From Chitinispirillales bacterium (lineage in GTDB: Bacteria; Fibrobacterota; Chitinivibrionia; Chitinivibrionales; Chitinispirillaceae), in assembly GCA_031254105.1 (NCBI GenBank), contig JAIRVB010000011.1:1-64000 (forward strand): DNA of 64,000 bases, given 5' to 3'. The notes under the pieces are model-generated. The model saw nothing but the letters and a program-made list of their open reading frames with translations, was not told the DNA's origin and did no database searches. Each line of letters opens with the position of its first letter. Within the stretch, counting starts at the first letter, position 1. A program made the translations under genes and the position numbers. This document shows, one piece after another, positions 26,127-34,853 of this stretch.

Positions 26127-27110
26127 TTAACTTTCTTCAACCTGTTCGATAGTAATATTCAGTATCGCGGCAATTTCTTTTGACGAGAAACCTTTATTAC
26201 GAAGATTTTTTACCGTTTCTTTTTCGCGTTGTTTCGCTTCGTCAATTTTCCGTTTCGCTTCTTTTGCTTCTTGTCTTGCTTCCTCTGTTTCCCGTTTCGC
26301 TTCCTCTGCTTCCTGTTTTGATTCCTCTGCTTCCTGTTTTGATTTGTTAATTACAAAAGCCTGCTCCGCAATTTCAATGGCTTGCTGCTCTAGTTTTCTG
26401 TTCTGTTTCCCGAACATCCCTTCCATAGCTTTACGATAATATTCTTCCTTGTCTAACTCTTCACGAGCCTGCGCGTCGGCAGCTGCATAATGAAGGATTT
26501 CCAGTACCGCTTTGATTTCAGGATCATCAACTTCAAGGGGATAACTTTTTGTAGTTTCGCTGCCGCCTATAAAGTTAGCCTGTTCAAATACCGAAAGCAA
26601 TCTGTCAAGCTTTGTGCTCAGACTTGGTTTGATTCTTTGTGTCTGAACAAAGTACGCGCTGTGAGTCAGCTGTTCAACAAAATCATCATGTGGATGAAGC
26701 TGTTCATTAGTCCGTAAATCCCGGTAAACTGGAACATTGCCAAATGCGGGTGAATCTACCGACAGGTTAAAGCCTAATATATATATTGATATTATAGGAA
26801 GTTCCGATTTTATGTATTCCGTACCCAGATACTCTCTGAAACGGGTAACATCGGCAAGGTGCATAGCTTTCTGCATCTCAATAATTACCCGTTTTTCGCC
26901 CTCTTCTTTGGTTTTTATAGTAGCGGCGAAATCCATGCGAAAGAGCGTAAGTTTTCCGGTGTCTTTATCGAATTTTGTGTGTTCACGGACAGTCGGCTCA
27001 AGAGAAAGTACTTTGCAATTAAGAATAGTTCCAATGAAAAATTTAGCTGTGCGGTCGTTTTCTAAAAGCCGCTTGAATGTCACATCGTAAATCGGGTTGG
27101 CTATTATCAT
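26127..27110 (-). CDS. Rpn/PD-(D/E)XK nuclease-family protein with coiled-coil repeat
   Basis: This 327-residue protein begins with the family start NPIYDVTFKRLLEN and has the nuclease core FRMDFAATIKTKEEGEKRVIIEMQKA, where the Asp and the E-x-Q pair supply the catalytic residues. The family (Rpn, PDDEXK_2) is linked to recombination promotion and, more recently, to phage defence. Residues about 255-305 are a seven-residue repeat (EAEESKQ and variants), encoded by a 21-bp tandem DNA repeat at about 26232-26345. The end, GFSSKEIAAILNITIEQVEE, looks like a small helix-turn-helix. The gene is intact. Repeat-number variation is likely between strains. Confidence 0.8.
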   Translation of the reverse strand: MIIANPIYDVTFKRLLENDRTAKFFIGTILNCKVLSLEPTVREHTKFDKDTGKLTLFRMDFAATIKTKEEGEKRVIIEMQKAMHLADVTRFREYLGTEYIKSELPIISIYILGFNLSVDSPAFGNVPVYRDLRTNEQLHPHDDFVEQLTHSAYFVQTQRIKPSLSTKLDRLLSVFEQANFIGGSETTKSYPLEVDDPEIKAVLEILHYAAADAQAREELDKEEYYRKAMEGMFGKQNRKLEQQAIEIAEQAFVINKSKQEAEESKQEAEEAKRETEEARQEAKEAKRKIDEAKQREKETVKNLRNKGFSSKEIAAILNITIEQVEES

Positions 27111-27295
27111 CTGTGTCCTTTTGATCCAGGCTTTATGAAATGATAGTGATACGAAACACTGAGATTATCTAAGAATATTATATTTCGGTCAAAAGAGGTA
27201 TCTTTACAGAAATGGCGGAATCAGACAAAAACCACATCATCAATATAATAAAAATATTTAAAAGTAACAAGAGCTTTTGGGGAAGATGAAAAGTT

Positions 27296-27970
27296 TTAAA
27301 ACTCAAACCCATCCAGTATCACATTCGAAATCGCGTAAACCGGATAAATTTCAACCTTCCCCAACACTCCAAAATTCTCAAACGAACACCTGACTCCTAC
27401 TTTGCTGTTCTTTTCCTGCATAAACAGATGTAAACTCGGCGTAGCCCCTTTCACCCCGGATTTTACCTCAATCGGGGGGACTATCATATTATTTTTTTGT
27501 ATGACATAATCAACTTGCGCGTTACTCTGCTTTTTTTCCCTATGCCAGCAGTACAGCTGATACGGCATATAACATGAAGAGGCTTTTAGTATCTCAAGCC
27601 CTGTGAACATTTCTACAAGAGAGCCCATATTTATTGTTTTAAAGTCTTCGGCTGTTATTATTTGCGAAGCGTTAAAATTGAGCGTTCGTAAGAATATCCC
27701 AGTGTCTAAGAGCAGCATTCTTCGCCGTTTAAAATTGGCGCCTGCCCCAAGCGGGATGTTCTTTTGGCCCTGCCTGTAGGCTTGCAGCAGCATCTCTTTT
27801 TCTAACGCAAGTAAAAACTCTTCAAATGAGAAAGGGTGCAAGTATGAGGAACGTATTCTGCAAAAAGTCAGGGCAAAATCTATATCATATTTGCCCCAAT
27901 TTCTGCATTCTGCATTATTATTTTTGCATTTACCTGAAAGCCTGCTCCAAATCCCCAATGATATCATCAA
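27296..27970 (-). pseudogene. DUF4143-type AAA ATPase relic
   Basis: The C-terminal part reads like the DUF4143 domain of the widespread AAA+DUF4143 ATPases: RMLLLDTGIFLRTL, then MGSLVEMFTGLEIL, QVDYVIQ and PIEVKSGVKG. The N-terminal P-loop ATPase part is missing. A piece of the middle domain (SYLHPFSFEEFLLAL) is fused to the late part by an internal deletion. The first 20 codons are unrelated sequence overlapping the end of metY. It is therefore probably non-functional. It is unclear whether any product is made. Confidence 0.6.
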
Positions 27971-29210
27971 TATGTTCCGTACCTATCGACAACCGTATGG
28001 TGTTAGGCATTATTTTCTGCTCCGCCATTTCGGTTTCGGTTAGCTGGGAGTGGGTCATGCTTGCCGGGTGGGTGACGAGAGATTTTGAGTCCGCGATATT
28101 GGCTACAAGTGAAAATAATTTTAGTTTTTCAACAAAGTTTCTAACATCATCCTTGCTGCCTTTTATTTCAAATGTAAAGATAGAACTCGCCCCGTTTGGA
28201 AAATACTTTTGGTATAGACCGTGGTCGGGGTGCGATTTTAAAGAGGGATGGTTTACATTTTGTACTTTCGGATGTTTTAACAAATATTCAACCACACGTA
28301 AAGCGTTTTGCACATGGCGTTCTATCCGTAAAGACAATGTTTCAAGCCCCTGCAAAAACAGAAATGAGTTAAACGGACTTAGCGTAGCGCCCATATCTCT
28401 CATTAGTGTAGCTCTTATTTTTAGTACATAGGCGATCTCTTTTGCGGATTCTGTAAATACAATGCCGTGGTAGCTTGGGTTGGGCTTTGAGAGTCCGGGG
28501 AATTTATTGTTTTGAGTCCAGTCGAATTTGCCTGAATCTATTATACATCCGCCCAAAACAGTTCCGTGTCCGCCAATGAACTTTGTAGCTGAGTGTATAA
28601 CAATATCAGCACCGTGTTCCATGGGACGAAAAAGAAAAGGCGTGGCAAGAGTGTTGTCTACAATAAGAGGAATGCCAAACTCGTGCGCTATGTTAGCTAT
28701 AGCGCTAATATCGCTAATGGTAGAGTTTGGGTTAGACAAGGTCTCTGTAAACAGCGCCCTTGTATTTTCGTTGATAGCTTTTCGGAAATTTTCTGGGTCG
28801 CTTCCGTCAACAAAGGCGGTTGTGATCCCAAAATCCGGCAGAGCGTTTGCGAACAGGTTGTATGAACCGCCGTAGATGCGTTTGTCAGATACGATGTTGT
28901 GTCCGGCAAGCGCTATATTTTGTACCGCGTAAGTGAGAGCTGCTGCGCCTGAAGCTGTAGCAAGCGCTGCGGCTCCGCCTTCAAGCGCCGCTATACGGCG
29001 CTCAAACACATCTGAGGTAGGATTTGAAAGTCTTATATACATATTTCCGCCTTCTGACAATTCAAATCTTTTGGCCGCCTGTTCGCAATTATCAAAGACA
29101 TAAGCGGTTGTCGCGTAAATAGGAACCGCTCTTGAGCCTGTAACAGGATCGGGCGTTTCCTGTCCGACGTGAAGCTGCATGGTTTCGAATTTATAATTTT
29201 TTTGGGTCAT
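27930..29210 (-). CDS. metY: O-acetylhomoserine sulfhydrylase (Cys/Met PLP family)
   Basis: This 426-residue PLP enzyme makes homocysteine from O-acetylhomoserine and sulfide. It has the family start ETMQLHVGQ.PDPVTGSRAVPIYATTAYVF, the YIRLSNPT motif, the cofactor aspartate in LIVDNTLATPF and the PLP lysine in HSATKFIGGHG. The long C-terminal form and these motifs favour MetY over cystathionine gamma-synthase. It is full length. It lies directly behind remnants of cysK and an Rrf2 regulator on the same strand, so it seems to be the survivor of a sulfur-assimilation operon. The stop region overlaps the DUF4143 relic. Confidence 0.88.
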   Translation of the reverse strand: MTQKNYKFETMQLHVGQETPDPVTGSRAVPIYATTAYVFDNCEQAAKRFELSEGGNMYIRLSNPTSDVFERRIAALEGGAAALATASGAAALTYAVQNIALAGHNIVSDKRIYGGSYNLFANALPDFGITTAFVDGSDPENFRKAINENTRALFTETLSNPNSTISDISAIANIAHEFGIPLIVDNTLATPFLFRPMEHGADIVIHSATKFIGGHGTVLGGCIIDSGKFDWTQNNKFPGLSKPNPSYHGIVFTESAKEIAYVLKIRATLMRDMGATLSPFNSFLFLQGLETLSLRIERHVQNALRVVEYLLKHPKVQNVNHPSLKSHPDHGLYQKYFPNGASSIFTFEIKGSKDDVRNFVEKLKLFSLVANIADSKSLVTHPASMTHSQLTETEMAEQKIMPNTIRLSIGTEHIDDIIGDLEQAFR

Positions 29211-29216
29211 TTTTAG

Positions 29217-29702
29217 TTAGTTATCCTTTCTGTTTTTAAGTATCACGTTATATAATACGCGTTGCTCTGAGCCACATAATATAATAAATAGCGGTTGTGA
29301 GATTTGGGAGAAAAGGGCAGCCGCGAATTGTCCGGGGATAAAACTGCTTGGTGTAGCCTGAGCGATACTTTCCGCTTTTGCGATAGCGCCTTTCATCCCA
29401 AGAGCGCCTTCGGTCAACACAACTTTCGCGCCGTATGCGGCTAAAAGTTTTCGCCTCTCAACGCTCATGGTGTCAGGCATTGTAAGGATAACACCGTACC
29501 CCTTTGCCGCGCCGACTGCAGCAAGTCCGATTCCGGTGTTACCGCTTGTCGGTTCGATAATTACGGAATCCGGTCTTAAAAAACCTTTTGCTTCAGCGTC
29601 TTCTATCATCGCTCTGGCGACCCTGTCTTTTACGCTTCCAGCGGGGTTAAAATATTCTAATTTTGCGGTTAACTTTACAGTTTTTAATGATGAAGAGCGG
29701 TC
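29217..29702 (-). pseudogene. cysK: Cysteine synthase remnant
   Basis: The readable frame covers the PLP-lysine region [12 protein letters not shown], then [11 protein letters not shown] and on to SFIPGQF, about residues 20-150 of a normal 310-residue cysteine synthase. The N terminus is missing: the frame has a stop just upstream at about 29707 and joins Rrf2 sequence. After GQF the sequence is unrelated and stops. Both ends have been lost, so the enzyme cannot be active. It sits 7 bases before metY. Confidence 0.8.
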
Positions 29703-29833
29703 TGCTCAAGGTATTTTATCGAAATGTTCTAGCGCATGGAGACATCTTTCATAGCTATCAATTCGCCATTACTGTTCTCGGCAATGTCAATCATAAACCT
29801 CAATGCGTATCTTCCTCTTGAAGATATTTTCAT
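29684..29833 (-). pseudogene. Rrf2/CymR-type regulator remnant
   Basis: From the ATG at 29833 the frame reads MKISSRGRYALRFMIDIAE, the standard start of Rrf2-family regulators (IscR, CymR), then a stop codon TAG at 29729-29731, then NISIKYLEQ, which is also Rrf2 sequence. After about 45 codons it runs into the cysK remnant in another frame. So this is a regulator killed by a nonsense mutation and a deletion. CymR-like members control cysteine biosynthesis, which fits the neighbours. Confidence 0.7.
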
Positions 29834-30252
29834 AGTTTTACTCTATTTTTAAGAGAGATGTCCATTTTTTGATATTTCACAATATACTTAATGTTAGCTA
29901 AACAAATAAAAAGTAGATAACTCACTAATAAACATTGTAGTATTTGACTTTAGTATGTTATAATTAGTGCAAGGTAAAACTTCTAAACCCTTTAAAAAGC
30001 TTGCACATGTATGTACAAATACGAAGATAATCAGATTTGTTTTAGTGATTTCGGTCAGCCTTATGGTATGGAGATGTATCTTAACAATCGTTGACAATCG
30101 TTGGATTAAGAAAGCTTATGCCATTCTCTGGTGAAAGATTGATGTTTGAACGGTGTTTTAGTATGGTTGAACGCAAATGTGGATTGAGATTGATTACAAC
30201 TAAGCTATATTAAACTAAAGAAAGAGGCAATCCTTCATTGTGTTGCAATGGC
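29834..30252. other. AT-rich region with a transposase fragment
   Basis: Mostly AT-rich sequence without intact genes. The recognisable part is the transposase relic at 30011-30150, described separately. Confidence 0.4.
30011..30150 (+). pseudogene. IS1182/IS4-like transposase N-terminal relic
   Basis: From the ATG at 30011 the frame reads MYKYEDNQICFSDFGQPYGM, then LNNR and a stop. A 10-bp tandem duplication of ACAATCGTTG at 30085-30104 causes the break; skipping one unit gives NNRWIKKAYAI-W, the expected continuation of this transposase type. More stops follow, and the DDE domain is absent. The family name is given from memory of the N-terminal pattern and is moderately certain. Confidence 0.5.
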
Positions 30253-30381
30253 ATTGATACGTTTGAGGAAGAAGAGGAAGTGCATATTAAAGCGGTGAAA
30301 AGAGAGATTGTGGGGATTGAGAGGGAATTTGTAAGTGTACAGGGGCAAATGATTAAGTATTTAAAGGAACTTGGAATATAA
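30253..30381 (+). pseudogene. Type I restriction HsdM C-terminal relic
   Basis: The frame reads IDTFEEEEEVHIKAVKREI, then a coiled coil and the end YLKELGI followed by TAA. This matches the usual C terminus of HsdM-type methyltransferase subunits, where a short coiled coil ends in KELG. No methyltransferase core is left. It ends 20 bases before the intact gene 30402-31511. An hsdS start overlaps that gene's end, so the three probably formed one operon. Confidence 0.5.
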
Positions 30382-30401
30382 AGAAAGTGAGATAATTAAA
30401 T

Positions 30402-31511
30402 ATGGAAAAGAAAAAAATATTTGTAATTATGCCATTCAGCGATGTTTTTTTTGAAGTGTATGAAATGATAAAAATGCAGTTTGAAGATGATTTCATTTTT
30501 AGCAATGCCGGAGAAGAAAGCAACCAACAAAATATTCTTAAAGATATTATCCAACCTATATTTGAAGCTGATATTATTATTGCAGACCTAACAGAACTCA
30601 ACCCGAATGTCTTATATGAGTTAGGAATTGCCCATACATTTAATAAAAAAACAATTATTATTACACAGGATGAAATAGCAAAATTACCCTTTGATTTAAA
30701 ATCATACAGAGTTCAAAACTACTCTATTCATTTTAAAAAATTTACTGAACTTATTACCAGTCTTAAAACTAATTTAAATGGAGCAGTTGACGGAAGTATT
30801 TCATTTGGTAATCCGGTAAAAGATTTTTTATCTCTTGAAAAAATTGAAAAAACGAATTGGTTTGAAGAATCGATAGCGGTAGACCTGCATGATGATTCGG
30901 AAAAAGGTTATATTGATTTTTTAGCTGATATTGAAGAAGATGTAGAGAAAATTACTGATGAAACAAAAACTATGAATGAAGAAATGAATCAAATGACTAA
31001 TGATATAAATAAAATTATCGCAGAAATCGAACAAGTAAGTAAAAACGGTGGAGACGGAACAGCATCATCTATAAGAAAAAAAACAAAAAAAATTGCAAGT
31101 TATATTGATACTTTCGGTAAAAAACTACGCAACCATAATACGAATTTTAATAATTTATGGGATAAAATAGAAAATAGCACTTTAGGATTGATTGAAAATA
31201 AATTTACTTCTGAAGACGAAAACAAAGAGCATTTGATTACATTCTTATATTCATTAAAAGGTGTACAAATTGAAGCTATTAAAAATCAAGAACCTATGAA
31301 TAATCTAAAAAATGTAATACGGAAGAATAAAGGTATTGAACGTTCAATGAATCAAGCGATTAAATTTATTGAAGAAGACTTAACGAGCTATTTAAATTTT
31401 ATAGATCGAATGTGTACATCAATTGATAAGATTATTAATAAGAGTAAATTTGTGGTAAGCGAAATTGATTTTTCAAACATATCAGCCTTGAAGGCGATAA
31501 GCAATGTCTAA
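30402..31511 (+). CDS. TIR/nucleoside-deoxyribosyltransferase-like protein with coiled-coil domain
   Basis: This is the only intact gene in a decayed type I restriction locus. Residues 1-115 form a Rossmann-like domain of the TIR/nucleoside 2-deoxyribosyltransferase superfamily: KKIFVIMPFSDVFFEVYE, then ADIIIADLTELNPNVLYELGIAH and TIIITQDEIAKLPFDLKSYR. The second acidic motif and the NPNVLYELG loop are typical of nucleotide-cleaving or nucleotide-binding members used in defence. Residues about 150-369 are helical, lysine/glutamate-rich and probably form coiled coils. The gene follows an hsdM relic by 20 bases and its stop overlaps an hsdS start by 8 bases. It may be a guard or effector tied to the restriction system; this is inference. 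Confidence 0.65.
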   Translation: MEKKKIFVIMPFSDVFFEVYEMIKMQFEDDFIFSNAGEESNQQNILKDIIQPIFEADIIIADLTELNPNVLYELGIAHTFNKKTIIITQDEIAKLPFDLKSYRVQNYSIHFKKFTELITSLKTNLNGAVDGSISFGNPVKDFLSLEKIEKTNWFEESIAVDLHDDSEKGYIDFLADIEEDVEKITDETKTMNEEMNQMTNDINKIIAEIEQVSKNGGDGTASSIRKKTKKIASYIDTFGKKLRNHNTNFNNLWDKIENSTLGLIENKFTSEDENKEHLITFLYSLKGVQIEAIKNQEPMNNLKNVIRKNKGIERSMNQAIKFIEEDLTSYLNFIDRMCTSIDKIINKSKFVVSEIDFSNISALKAISNV

Positions 31512-31659
31512 AACTGCATTGCCAAGAGGATGGAAAAACGTTACGTTGGGAGAACTGGTAGACAAATGCACTGTCAAGAATCACAATTTTGCTTATTCAC
31601 TTGTCTTAACAAACTCAGCACAACGTGATATTAGAATTTCTTGGGTTAAAACAAAATAG
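31504..31659 (+). pseudogene. Type I restriction HsdS N-terminal relic
   Basis: The first 40 codons match the start of HsdS specificity subunits: LPRGWKNVTLGELVDKCTVKN, then YSLVLTNSAQ. The frame then ends at 31657. No target-recognition domains follow. The ATG lies inside the last codons of 30402-31511, which shows former translational coupling. Confidence 0.7.
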
Positions 31660-31709
31660 CGATTTGTATGAAACAGATCTAAAAAGCTTCCCATATCCAG
31701 AAATTTCTA

Positions 31710-31910
31710 CTTGAACCTGGACGCGGCTTTACATTTGAGTCGAGACAGAAAAGAATTTCATTTGACGGCGAGGACTACCGTATTGATATGATTTTTTACA
31801 ACTACATTACGAAATGTTTTGTGTTGATAGATTTAAAAACAGGCAAGTTAACGCATCAGGATTTTGGGCAGATGTTTTTGTTTATTTTATTACTTAAACG
31901 ACTAAAATGA
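31710..31910 (+). pseudogene. YhcG/DUF1016 nuclease-domain relic
   Basis: The frame reads LEPGRGFTFESRQKRISFDG, then the nuclease core YRIDMIFYN and CFVLIDLKTGKLTHQDFGQM, the C-terminal PD-(D/E)XK domain of YhcG/DUF1016 proteins. There is no start, the N-terminal domain is lost, and the end is frameshifted. YhcG-type genes often lie in type I restriction loci, which fits the neighbouring hsdM and hsdS relics. Confidence 0.7.
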
Positions 31911-31928
31911 GGATAACAGAAAATTTCA

Positions 31929-33095
31929 ATGCAAAATTTGCCCTACTGTATTCATTTTCCTAAATGCGGCGGATGCACCACTCTTGATCTGCCTTACGGT
32001 GAGCAGCTTGTACGCAAGAGAACATATCTTTCGGGGCTGTTTTCGCGGCTTAATGTAGAGATACCGCCAATCGCCGCCAGTCCATACCCTTTGCACTACC
32101 GCCACAAAGTACAGCTTCCATTTGGCATGTCGGGTAAGGGACGGGAGAGGAAACTTATCCTTGGATGTTATGGTCAGGATTCGCACACCGTTGTTGATCA
32201 AAAACAATGTTTGGTTCAGGATCGTGACCTGACCGCCGCCGCTCACGCCATACGGCGATGGGCGCAGAAGTCCGGTCTTGACGCGTACAATGAACGGACA
32301 GGAAGCGGATTTTTGCGGCATGTTATCTTGCGTAAAGGCTGTGCGACAGGTGAGATTCTTATCGGTCTTGTTACTAACGGCGGGCGTCCGGCAGGTTCCC
32401 GCAATTTCGCGAAATCGCTTATGGAAGAGGCGCAAAAAGGGATCAGCGCAAACTCCCGCATTGTTGGTGTGATACAAAATATCAACACACGTAGCACAAA
32501 CGTAGTGCTCGGTCAGCAGGAGGAGGTGTGGCGGGGAAGCTCATTTCTAAAAGAGAAGCTTGGAGAATACCGTTTTAATGTTGGAATATCCACTTTTTTT
32601 CAGGTCAATCCATTTGCTGCGCCTCTGCTTTACAATTTGGTATTGGAACAGGTGCCGGAAGGCTCTGCGGTTTTAGATGTTTACTGCGGTGTGGGAACGA
32701 TTTCGCTTTGGGTTTCTCAGAAAGCATCGCGCGTTCTTGGCATAGAAGAGAATCCACACTCTATCAGGGAAGCGGTTGCCGCTGCGCGCAATAACGCGGT
32801 AAACAATGTTAAATTTCTAACGGGTGATGCGGCAATACTGCTTGCTGACCGCGCTTCGGGTTTTGACGTCGCGATTGTAGATCCTCCACGAAAAGGGTTG
32901 GAAGAGAAAGCGCTTGAATCACTTAAAAATTCTCCGGTATCAAAAATAATCTATGTTTCCTGCAATCCGGAAAGTTTACTTAGGGATATAAAAATGCTTT
33001 CCCCGCACTTTCATCCCGATAGTCTTACAGGTGTGGATATGTTTCCGCATACGAGGCATGTTGAGTGTGTGGCGGGGTTAATAAAGAATAAGTAG
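31929..33095 (+). CDS. 23S rRNA (uracil-5-)-methyltransferase, RlmCD/RlmD type
   Basis: This 388-residue SAM enzyme methylates U747 and/or U1939 of 23S rRNA. It starts with the Fe-S motif C7-x5-C13-x2-C16 (CIHFPKCGGC). The SAM-binding motif is at VLDVYCGVGTISLW and the catalytic cysteine is in YVSCNPESLLRDI (about residue 345). The late histidine/glutamate motif reads FPHTRHVECV. The N-terminal TRAM domain of longer members is absent, so the protein is a short form. RlmC and RlmD cannot be told apart by eye. It is intact and lies just behind the decayed restriction locus. Confidence 0.88.
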   Translation: MQNLPYCIHFPKCGGCTTLDLPYGEQLVRKRTYLSGLFSRLNVEIPPIAASPYPLHYRHKVQLPFGMSGKGRERKLILGCYGQDSHTVVDQKQCLVQDRDLTAAAHAIRRWAQKSGLDAYNERTGSGFLRHVILRKGCATGEILIGLVTNGGRPAGSRNFAKSLMEEAQKGISANSRIVGVIQNINTRSTNVVLGQQEEVWRGSSFLKEKLGEYRFNVGISTFFQVNPFAAPLLYNLVLEQVPEGSAVLDVYCGVGTISLWVSQKASRVLGIEENPHSIREAVAAARNNAVNNVKFLTGDAAILLADRASGFDVAIVDPPRKGLEEKALESLKNSPVSKIIYVSCNPESLLRDIKMLSPHFHPDSLTGVDMFPHTRHVECVAGLIKNK

Positions 33096-33131
33096 GATTG
33101 TTGACATTTATGAATAAGTTGACAAAAGTAT

Positions 33132-33601
33132 TTAATATTGCCTTTTTTCTCCGCGCCAAAGAAGGTTTTTACAGGGAGTTAAAGCGATAAGTTCATCTAA
33201 CTCTTTTGCGTTGACGTATTGTACATATATTTTTTCGGTTTTATTAAAATTAATTCGATATTTTCTTAGATATGGTTTCTTATATTCGTATTTTTTTTCA
33301 AAAATACTGGTATCTTCACCGTATACTTCATGTCGTGTTCACTATAGTATTTATATGCTTTTATTTTGCCTTCTAAAGTTTTAATATCACCGTTATAGTT
33401 TAAGTATCCTTTTTCCATAAGTATTCCAGTACCCGATTGATAAAGACGGTATTTCCCATTAGAGTTTACCTCAAGCCAATTTGATAAACATCTTTTTATT
33501 ACATCAGATATAGTCACTGTTTAAATCCCTTTTTCAGCATAACCGGATGAAGCTGAAAGCAGGATAAAAATAGTCATCAAAAATTTTAAATGATTTTTCA
33601 T
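33132..33601 (-). pseudogene. Secreted-protein gene broken by a nonsense codon and a frameshift
   Basis: From the ATG at 33601 a clear signal peptide, MKNHLKFLMTIFILLSASSG, ends at an in-frame TAA (33521-33523). The same frame continues as TISDVIKRCLSNWLEVNSNG to 33266. There an A8 run (complement of the T8 at about 33291) is one base short; adding one base lets the frame continue as KYEYKKPYLRKYRINF and on to 33132. The original product was about 155 residues and of unknown family. A sequencing error in the homopolymer is possible, but not for the stop codon. Confidence 0.6.
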
Positions 33602-33977
33602 AAAGCGTCTTTCATATTTTTGAGTGCAATAATTATCTTTTGCCCAAAATTTTAAGATAATACATTTATTTTTTATGACTCAATATTTTTTATTATCCGT
33701 ATAATAATAAGCGGCATTCCTCAAACAAACGTTACGAAAAGTGGTGGGCGGGGATTATCATCCTGTTTGAGCATTTTATGTATATTATTGTTTCATATCT
33801 GAATTTTTCTCAAATTTTCCGTTTGTAAATTCTAATTTCAAATTCTGGCTTTATGCGATTTAACATCGCTGGTTATTTTTTGCGCGTTTCATTGTCATTT
33901 ATTACATAATTTCTCTTCCCAAATATTTAAAAAAACAGAAAATTGCTATAAATATTATCATGGGAGATATCCATACC
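33602..33977. other. AT-rich intergenic region
   Basis: I see no gene or clear element here. It separates a broken gene from the REP-associated transposase. Confidence 0.5.
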
Positions 33978-34634
33978 ATGTGTGAATTACCCGTTCGCAA
34001 ACCCAATCGTTTAAATGGTTATGATTACAGTCAAATGGGCGCATATTTCATAACCGTTTGCACGAAAAACCGCCAAAAATTGTTTGGCCACATCATTCAC
34101 CCCATGGTAGGGGCGACCTGTGGTTGCCCGTTGTATCCACCACCACCGAATCCGTTGTTACCATCGAATCCATTGATTGCATCACCGTTTTGGGGGAACG
34201 GCGGGAATGGGGACAGGCGACCACAGGTCGCCCCTACGATGACGGTGGGGATGGGGAATGGGGTGATGGCTGCATATACAAAATTATCAAATATCGGGCA
34301 AATCGTAAAAAATGAAATCGCGATATTACCAACAAAATACCCAAATGTAAAAATTGATAAATATGTAATTATGCCCAATCATGTTCATCTGATAATTAAA
34401 ATCACAAATATCGGATGGTTCACAGATGTGACGGTTTCACGGATTATTAAACAATGGAAAGGCGTTATTACTAAAAAAACAGGTTTTTCCATCTGGCAAA
34501 AATCATTTCACGACCACATTATCCGCAATCATGTGGAATATTGCCGGATTGCGAAATATATTGATGAGAACCCGGTTAAATGGATTGATGATTGTTTCTA
34601 TATATCAATTAATAAAAATAATCAAAAACTTTAA
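33978..34634 (+). CDS. REP-associated tyrosine transposase (RAYT, IS200/IS605-like)
   Basis: This 218-residue Y1-type HUH transposase begins with the family signature RKPNRLNGYDYSQMGAYFIT. It has the histidine pair in MPNHVHLII and the tyrosine region EYCRIAKYIDENPVKW near the C terminus. Between NRQKLFGH and LSNIGQIVKNEI lies an in-frame, proline/glycine/asparagine-rich insert of about 60 residues. That insert is encoded by a REP-like palindrome and its spacer (34107-34237), so the gene carries a copy of the kind of element it is thought to move. ATG 33978 with GGGAG upstream is preferred over 33960. The catalytic motifs look intact. Confidence 0.85.
   Translation: MCELPVRKPNRLNGYDYSQMGAYFITVCTKNRQKLFGHIIHPMVGATCGCPLYPPPPNPLLPSNPLIASPFWGNGGNGDRRPQVAPTMTVGMGNGVMAAYTKLSNIGQIVKNEIAILPTKYPNVKIDKYVIMPNHVHLIIKITNIGWFTDVTVSRIIKQWKGVITKKTGFSIWQKSFHDHIIRNHVEYCRIAKYIDENPVKWIDDCFYISINKNNQKL
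34107..34237. repeat. REP-like inverted repeat inside the transposase gene
   Basis: GTAGGGGCGACCTGTGG (34107-34123) and CCACAGGTCGCCCCTAC (34221-34237) are perfect 17-bp inverted copies 97 bases apart. They are translated in frame as part of the transposase. A related sequence, GGGTCGCCCCCACATG, occurs at 53079-53094 in an intergenic region. Confidence 0.75.
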
Positions 34635-34853
34635 AGCCTGTGTTCTAAATCCTGAATTGGATTTGGAAAAACAGAATTGCAGGATTGCGAGTTATTTGGG
34701 TCAGCTTTCGCATTTTATATGATCGCGGCGCATCGATTATAATAATTAACCTTGTCCAATCCCCCGTTCAAAACGTATATTTGATGGTCAGCTAAGAAAC
34801 AATAGCTTCACATTTGATCACTAATCTTGCTTTTTCAGGTCATAGTAGCTTTT
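34635..34853. other. Intergenic region before the tRNA
   Basis: No gene or strong signal is visible apart from the likely, but not identifiable, tRNA promoter. Confidence 0.4.
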
